This document shows positions 24,529 to 26,386 of a stretch of 26,386 bases of DNA, piece after piece (position 1 is the stretch's first letter; the number at the start of each line of letters is the position of its first letter). Position numbers and translations under genes: made by a program. Origin of the DNA: JAXMHN01 sp964578605 (lineage in GTDB: Bacteria > Verrucomicrobiota > Verrucomicrobiia > Limisphaerales > SIBE01); contig CAZODO010000087.1 of assembly GCA_964578605.1 (NCBI GenBank), positions 1 through 26,386 on the forward strand. The letters are read 5' to 3'. The notes beneath the pieces were generated by a model, which worked only from the letters and a program-made list of their open reading frames with translations, was not told the DNA's origin and searched no databases.

Positions 24529-24948
24529 TTAACCTCGGGGAATCGTGATGGTGGAGAAAACCAAACCCATGTTGAAATGGCTCATGGCGGCGACCAAGTC
24601 GGGTGGCAAATATTGTGCCCGCTCCATGGTGCGCTGCTGTTCCATACCAAAATCCAGCAGCATGCTGTCCACCCCCAAGCTCTTGAGCCGAGCAAACTCC
24701 GTTCCATAGGCTGATAGGAACTCAATTGCCGGAGCAATCTGGCACGAAAGATCCGGCTCTTGGGTGGCGCTTACCATGTAGAGGAACCCTGAGTCTGGTC
24801 GCGCAAGTTCCTGGGGGTTGTTTCTCGTCGGAATCTGCCCTTTCCGGAATACGGTCGCTATCTTGTCCTTAAAGGGGCTTCCGGGAAAATAGCCATCAAC
24901 ATCGAAAGCCAGTTCGCTGGCCACGAACATGCAGGTGCCCATGCACAA
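24529..24948 (-). CDS. Hypothetical protein, about 133-139 residues
   Basis: The coding frame starts at 24948 (MCMGTCMFVASEL) or more likely at Met7 (24930), giving MFVASELAFDVDGYFPGSPF. Segments such as SLGVDSMLLDFGMEQQ followed by QYLPPDLVAAMSHFNMGLVF resemble small cytoplasmic proteins of the DUF4279 or immunity type, in which 'LDFG...FPPELL..A...G..L' recurs near the C-terminus. The resemblance is loose. It ends 14 bases before the 68-residue frame on the same strand, so the three small genes (24948 to 23793) probably form one transcription unit. Nothing in it suggests export. Confidence 0.6.
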   Translation of the reverse strand: MCMGTCMFVASELAFDVDGYFPGSPFKDKIATVFRKGQIPTRNNPQELARPDSGFLYMVSATQEPDLSCQIAPAIEFLSAYGTEFARLKSLGVDSMLLDFGMEQQRTMERAQYLPPDLVAAMSHFNMGLVFSTITIPRG

Positions 24949-25052
24949 ATTGTGAGAAATCGCCGTTCGAAATCAACCATCGATACGAATCATCAGAAAC
25001 TCTCTCGCGAAGCAGTACGCTCTCCGCCGAAGCCGGAGGTGGGAAAGCGTGT

Positions 25053-25463
25053 TTGCCTCATGTCATTTCCCAAGTAACCAAGCGTTTTGGCCTGAGGCTC
25101 GGGCGCGCAGGCGTGGGTGCGGCAGGTTACGTGCTGGCAGGCAGCGCGATGATTCTGGCCGGTGTCATCCCTCAGCCAGTGCTGGCGGCTGGGCCGATCG
25201 CAGTGGCGCTCGGCACGATCCTGTTCACGCTCGGCGCGTCGTGGAGCACCCGCCTCGACATCGGCAGCAGCCACGCCGGCGTCGTTAGCGCCACCATGAA
25301 CACCGTCGGCCAGATCGGCAGCGTGCTGAGCCCGCTGATGGTGACGTTCCTGCTGAAGCGATTCGGCGACTGGAACCTGCCGCTGTTCGTCATGGGTGAG
25401 CTGTTCCTCGTGGGCGCAGCATGCTGGGGCCTGGTCAATCCGCACAATCGAATCTTCGATTGA
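25053..25463 (+). pseudogene. C-terminal fragment of an MFS transporter
   Basis: About 130 codons encode the last four or so membrane helices of a major-facilitator transporter of the anion/cation symporter type. A cytoplasmic loop (RFGLRLGRAGVGAA) precedes helices around YVLAGSAMILAGVI, AVALGTILFTLGAS and NTVGQIGSVLSPLMVTFLL, the last carrying the characteristic 'NT.GQIG.VLSP' phrase, and LFVMGELFLVGAACWGLV. The first two thirds of the transporter are missing, and the only starts are a TTG and internal codons. Degenerate sequence lies immediately upstream. Confidence 0.8.
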
Positions 25464-25582
25464 GCAAGTTGGGCGGCAAGGACGGTATGGCGGGCTCGCT
25501 GTTTTCACAACTGCAGAACCTAGGAATGCTCGCAAATGGACACCACCTCGCCATCAGTAAACGTCACTGACATCGCCAGAAC

Positions 25583-25607
25583 TACTAGCAGTACGCACTA
25601 GCAGTAC
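25583..25607. repeat. 13-bp tandem duplication
   Basis: The 12-base string actagcagtacg occurs at 25583-25594 and again at 25596-25607, with a single c between. It lies 48 bases left of the tRNA-Gly remnant and could be an arm-type site for a tyrosine recombinase or a replication slip. Confidence 0.6.
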
Positions 25608-25655
25608 GAGGCCTAAATGTGTTGTTTGACCAATGAAAACGCACTTTGGCACCGG

Positions 25656-25682
25656 AAGGTTCGATTCCCTTCACCCGCTCCA
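25656..25682 (+). tRNA. 3' remnant of tRNA-Gly (candidate attachment site)
   Basis: The segment gives part of a T-stem (aagg), the T-loop ttcgatt, the opposite T-stem strand ccctt, the acceptor strand cacccgc, discriminator t and encoded cca. This matches the 3' end of bacterial tRNA-Gly, whose acceptor begins gcgggtg; the T-stem lacks one g relative to the usual aaggg. No 5' half, D-arm or anticodon arm precedes it, so it is a fragment and not a gene. Such 3' ends are left behind by integrative elements that insert in tRNA genes. Confidence 0.75.
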
Positions 25683-25816
25683 ACCTCAAAATCCTCAATA
25701 AGTGGGCGGAAATTGCGAGAGAATGGTCGTCTTGGCGCAAATCTTGAATAACAACTCGATACGACCTTCCGGATAACGTGATTTGTCTCCCGGTTTGTGG
25801 AGGCTCTCCTGCCGGA

Positions 25817-25913
25817 GTTCACCCGTAGTTCACCCGTAGTTCACCCGTAGATGACCCGTAGTTCACCCGTTGCCGAACGAGTGATCGACGGGTGAACAAC
25901 GGGTCATCTACGG
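25817..25913. repeat. 11-bp iteron-like array forming a large imperfect hairpin
   Basis: Three exact copies of gttcacccgta (25817, 25828, 25839) are followed by gatgacccgta (25850) and gttcacccgtt (25861), all abutting. After a 15-base spacer come two inverted copies, gacgggtgaac (25887) and aacgggtcatc (25898), and then tacgg. The last left units and the right units pair as arms of about 27 bp (25845-25871 with 25887-25913) with two mismatches. An 11-bp period puts every unit on nearly the same face of the helix, which favours cooperative protein binding. Confidence 0.9.
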
Positions 25914-26145
25914 CGCATCCCCGGATCCGGCGGCAATCCGACCTGAGAGCCAGTCATTCCCGGTTTGGCGTGTTATTCTTCGGAGCGCCGGCTTTTATTA
26001 CGGAGCACCGGTTGCAAACCCAATATCACCCGGATTTGGTGGTCATGGAGAACAGCAGCGCAAACAATTCGAGGACCAAACCGAGGGTGGACATACCGGG
26101 CGACTGATCGGCGACTTGTGACATTTGGGGCTAAGGGCACGCGGA

Positions 26146-26168
26146 AAGCGCCTCAGTCAAAGGCGCTT
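26146..26168. repeat. 8-bp-arm hairpin
   Basis: Perfect arms aagcgcct (26146-26153) and aggcgctt (26161-26168) enclose 7 bases. It lies two bases left of the long palindrome and lacks a T-run, so I do not call it a terminator. Confidence 0.7.
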
Positions 26169-26170
26169 AC

Positions 26171-26220
26171 GAAATGTCGCACACTTTGTCCACATTTGTG
26201 GACAAAGTGTGCGACATTTC
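26171..26220. repeat. Perfect 24-bp-arm palindrome with 2-base centre
   Basis: Bases 26171-26194 are exactly the reverse complement of 26197-26220, separated by tt. The outer part contains gaaatgtcgcacac and the inner part ttgtccaca. A related string, ttgtgacattt, appears near 26116-26126. The palindrome is 49 bases downstream of the stop of the gene at the right edge, but no T-run follows on either strand. A recombination, relaxase or regulator site fits at least as well as a terminator. Confidence 0.92.
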
Positions 26221-26269
26221 AGAAACGCATGGCGCACCTGGATGGGTACTTGGGGTCACCCACATCTCT

Positions 26270-26386
26270 TCATTCTTCATGGTGCATTGATGTTGCTCGT
26301 TTGAGCAACGCACGCTCCGCCTGGCTGCCTTTTAACCGGCTTTCATACCGCTGGAGCGCACGGGCGGCCGCCTTGTACCCCGCCAA
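26270..26386 (-). CDS. C-terminal end of an unidentified gene, cut by the window edge
   Basis: Thirty-eight codons remain before a TGA (26272-26270), reading GYKAAARALQRYESRLKG, SQAERALLKRATSMHHEE. The strongly helical, Arg/Lys/Ala-rich sequence with regular spacing looks coding and would suit a DNA- or RNA-associated protein, but 38 residues do not allow a family call. The 5' end lies outside the window to the right. It faces the palindrome and repeat array. Confidence 0.55.
   Translation of the reverse strand: MAGYKAAARALQRYESRLKGSQAERALLKRATSMHHEE

Larger units (their letters stand above)
25464..26269. other. About 800-base stretch without protein genes, rich in DNA structures
   Basis: No frame here gives a believable protein. 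The stretch contains, in order, a 13-bp tandem duplication, the 3' part of a tRNA-Gly gene, an 11-bp repeat array with inverted copies, a small hairpin and a long perfect palindrome, each listed separately. Such density of structures suggests a site for DNA-binding proteins, recombination or replication rather than ordinary spacer. Confidence 0.6.

Noticed and set aside
24993..25535. 180-codon minus-strand frame
   Set aside because: It is the antisense of the MFS fragment; the plus strand shows regular membrane helices and a conserved MFS phrase.
25640..25690. Intact tRNA gene
   Set aside because: No 5' acceptor strand, D-arm or anticodon arm can be built from the upstream sequence, and the T-stem is one base short.
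25817..25913. Repeat array as a CRISPR
   Set aside because: The units are 11 bp, directly abutting without spacers, and partly inverted. No cas genes are present.
1..26386. A contiguous defence or biosynthetic operon
   Set aside because: Strand switches, stubs and mixed exported enzymes break the region into small units; only 17550-18797 and 23793-24948 look like multi-gene transcripts, and neither shows known defence or biosynthetic signatures.

Overview
The window looks like chromosomal DNA from a free-living, polysaccharide-degrading member of the Planctomycetota-Verrucomicrobiota group, more likely Verrucomicrobiota. This is inferred from protein style rather than a marker gene: GC-rich coding, many exported hydrolases with Sec or twin-arginine (Tat) signals, a sulfatase, GH99-like, GH38-like and parallel beta-helix proteins, and mostly no clear Shine-Dalgarno sequences. 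There are no rRNA genes, intact tRNA genes, CRISPR arrays or recognisable transposases.

Layout. 1-2100: a phage-type adenine methyltransferase at the left edge, then two decayed genes (a C-terminal stub and an NlpC/P60 lipoprotein broken by an in-frame TGA). 2131-9781: large exported enzymes: a GH38-like protein (-), divergent from a nitrilase-histone-deacetylase fusion (+), then a convergent parallel beta-helix protein (-). 10000-16150: gene remnants (GH99-like N-terminus, SNF2 helicase C-terminal piece, GH36-like C-terminus, sulfatase N-terminus, GH99-like C-terminus) around two intact genes, a Tat-exported xylose-isomerase-like protein and an exported carbon-nitrogen hydrolase. 16180-18797: an M19 dipeptidase-like protein and a polysaccharide-deacetylase-like protein, both Tat-exported and probably co-transcribed. 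19064-20504: an unrecognised 200-residue protein, a sigma-like regulator and a strong hairpin. 20703-23647: a clan-A glycoside hydrolase, a beta-propeller stub and a third exported carbon-nitrogen hydrolase. 23793-25463: three small unrecognised genes and an MFS transporter stub. 25464-26269: about 800 bases without a gene, holding a 3' tRNA-Gly remnant, an 11-bp repeat array forming a large hairpin, and a perfect 24-bp-arm palindrome; a gene cut by the window edge follows.

How it fits together. The intact genes suggest outer-compartment catabolism: three exported nitrilase-superfamily amidases, one fused to an apparently complete zinc deacetylase, a dipeptidase-like protein, a deacetylase-like protein and several glycan-active proteins could strip amide, acetyl and sugar groups from extracellular polymers or polyamine-like compounds. 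That linkage is inference. The many gene ends, the phage-type methylase, the sigma-like regulator and the tRNA-Gly fragment mark an accessory region with repeated insertion and deletion. The best candidate for something undescribed is the exported nitrilase-HDAC fusion at 4931-7117; the repeat structures at 25817-26220 come next.
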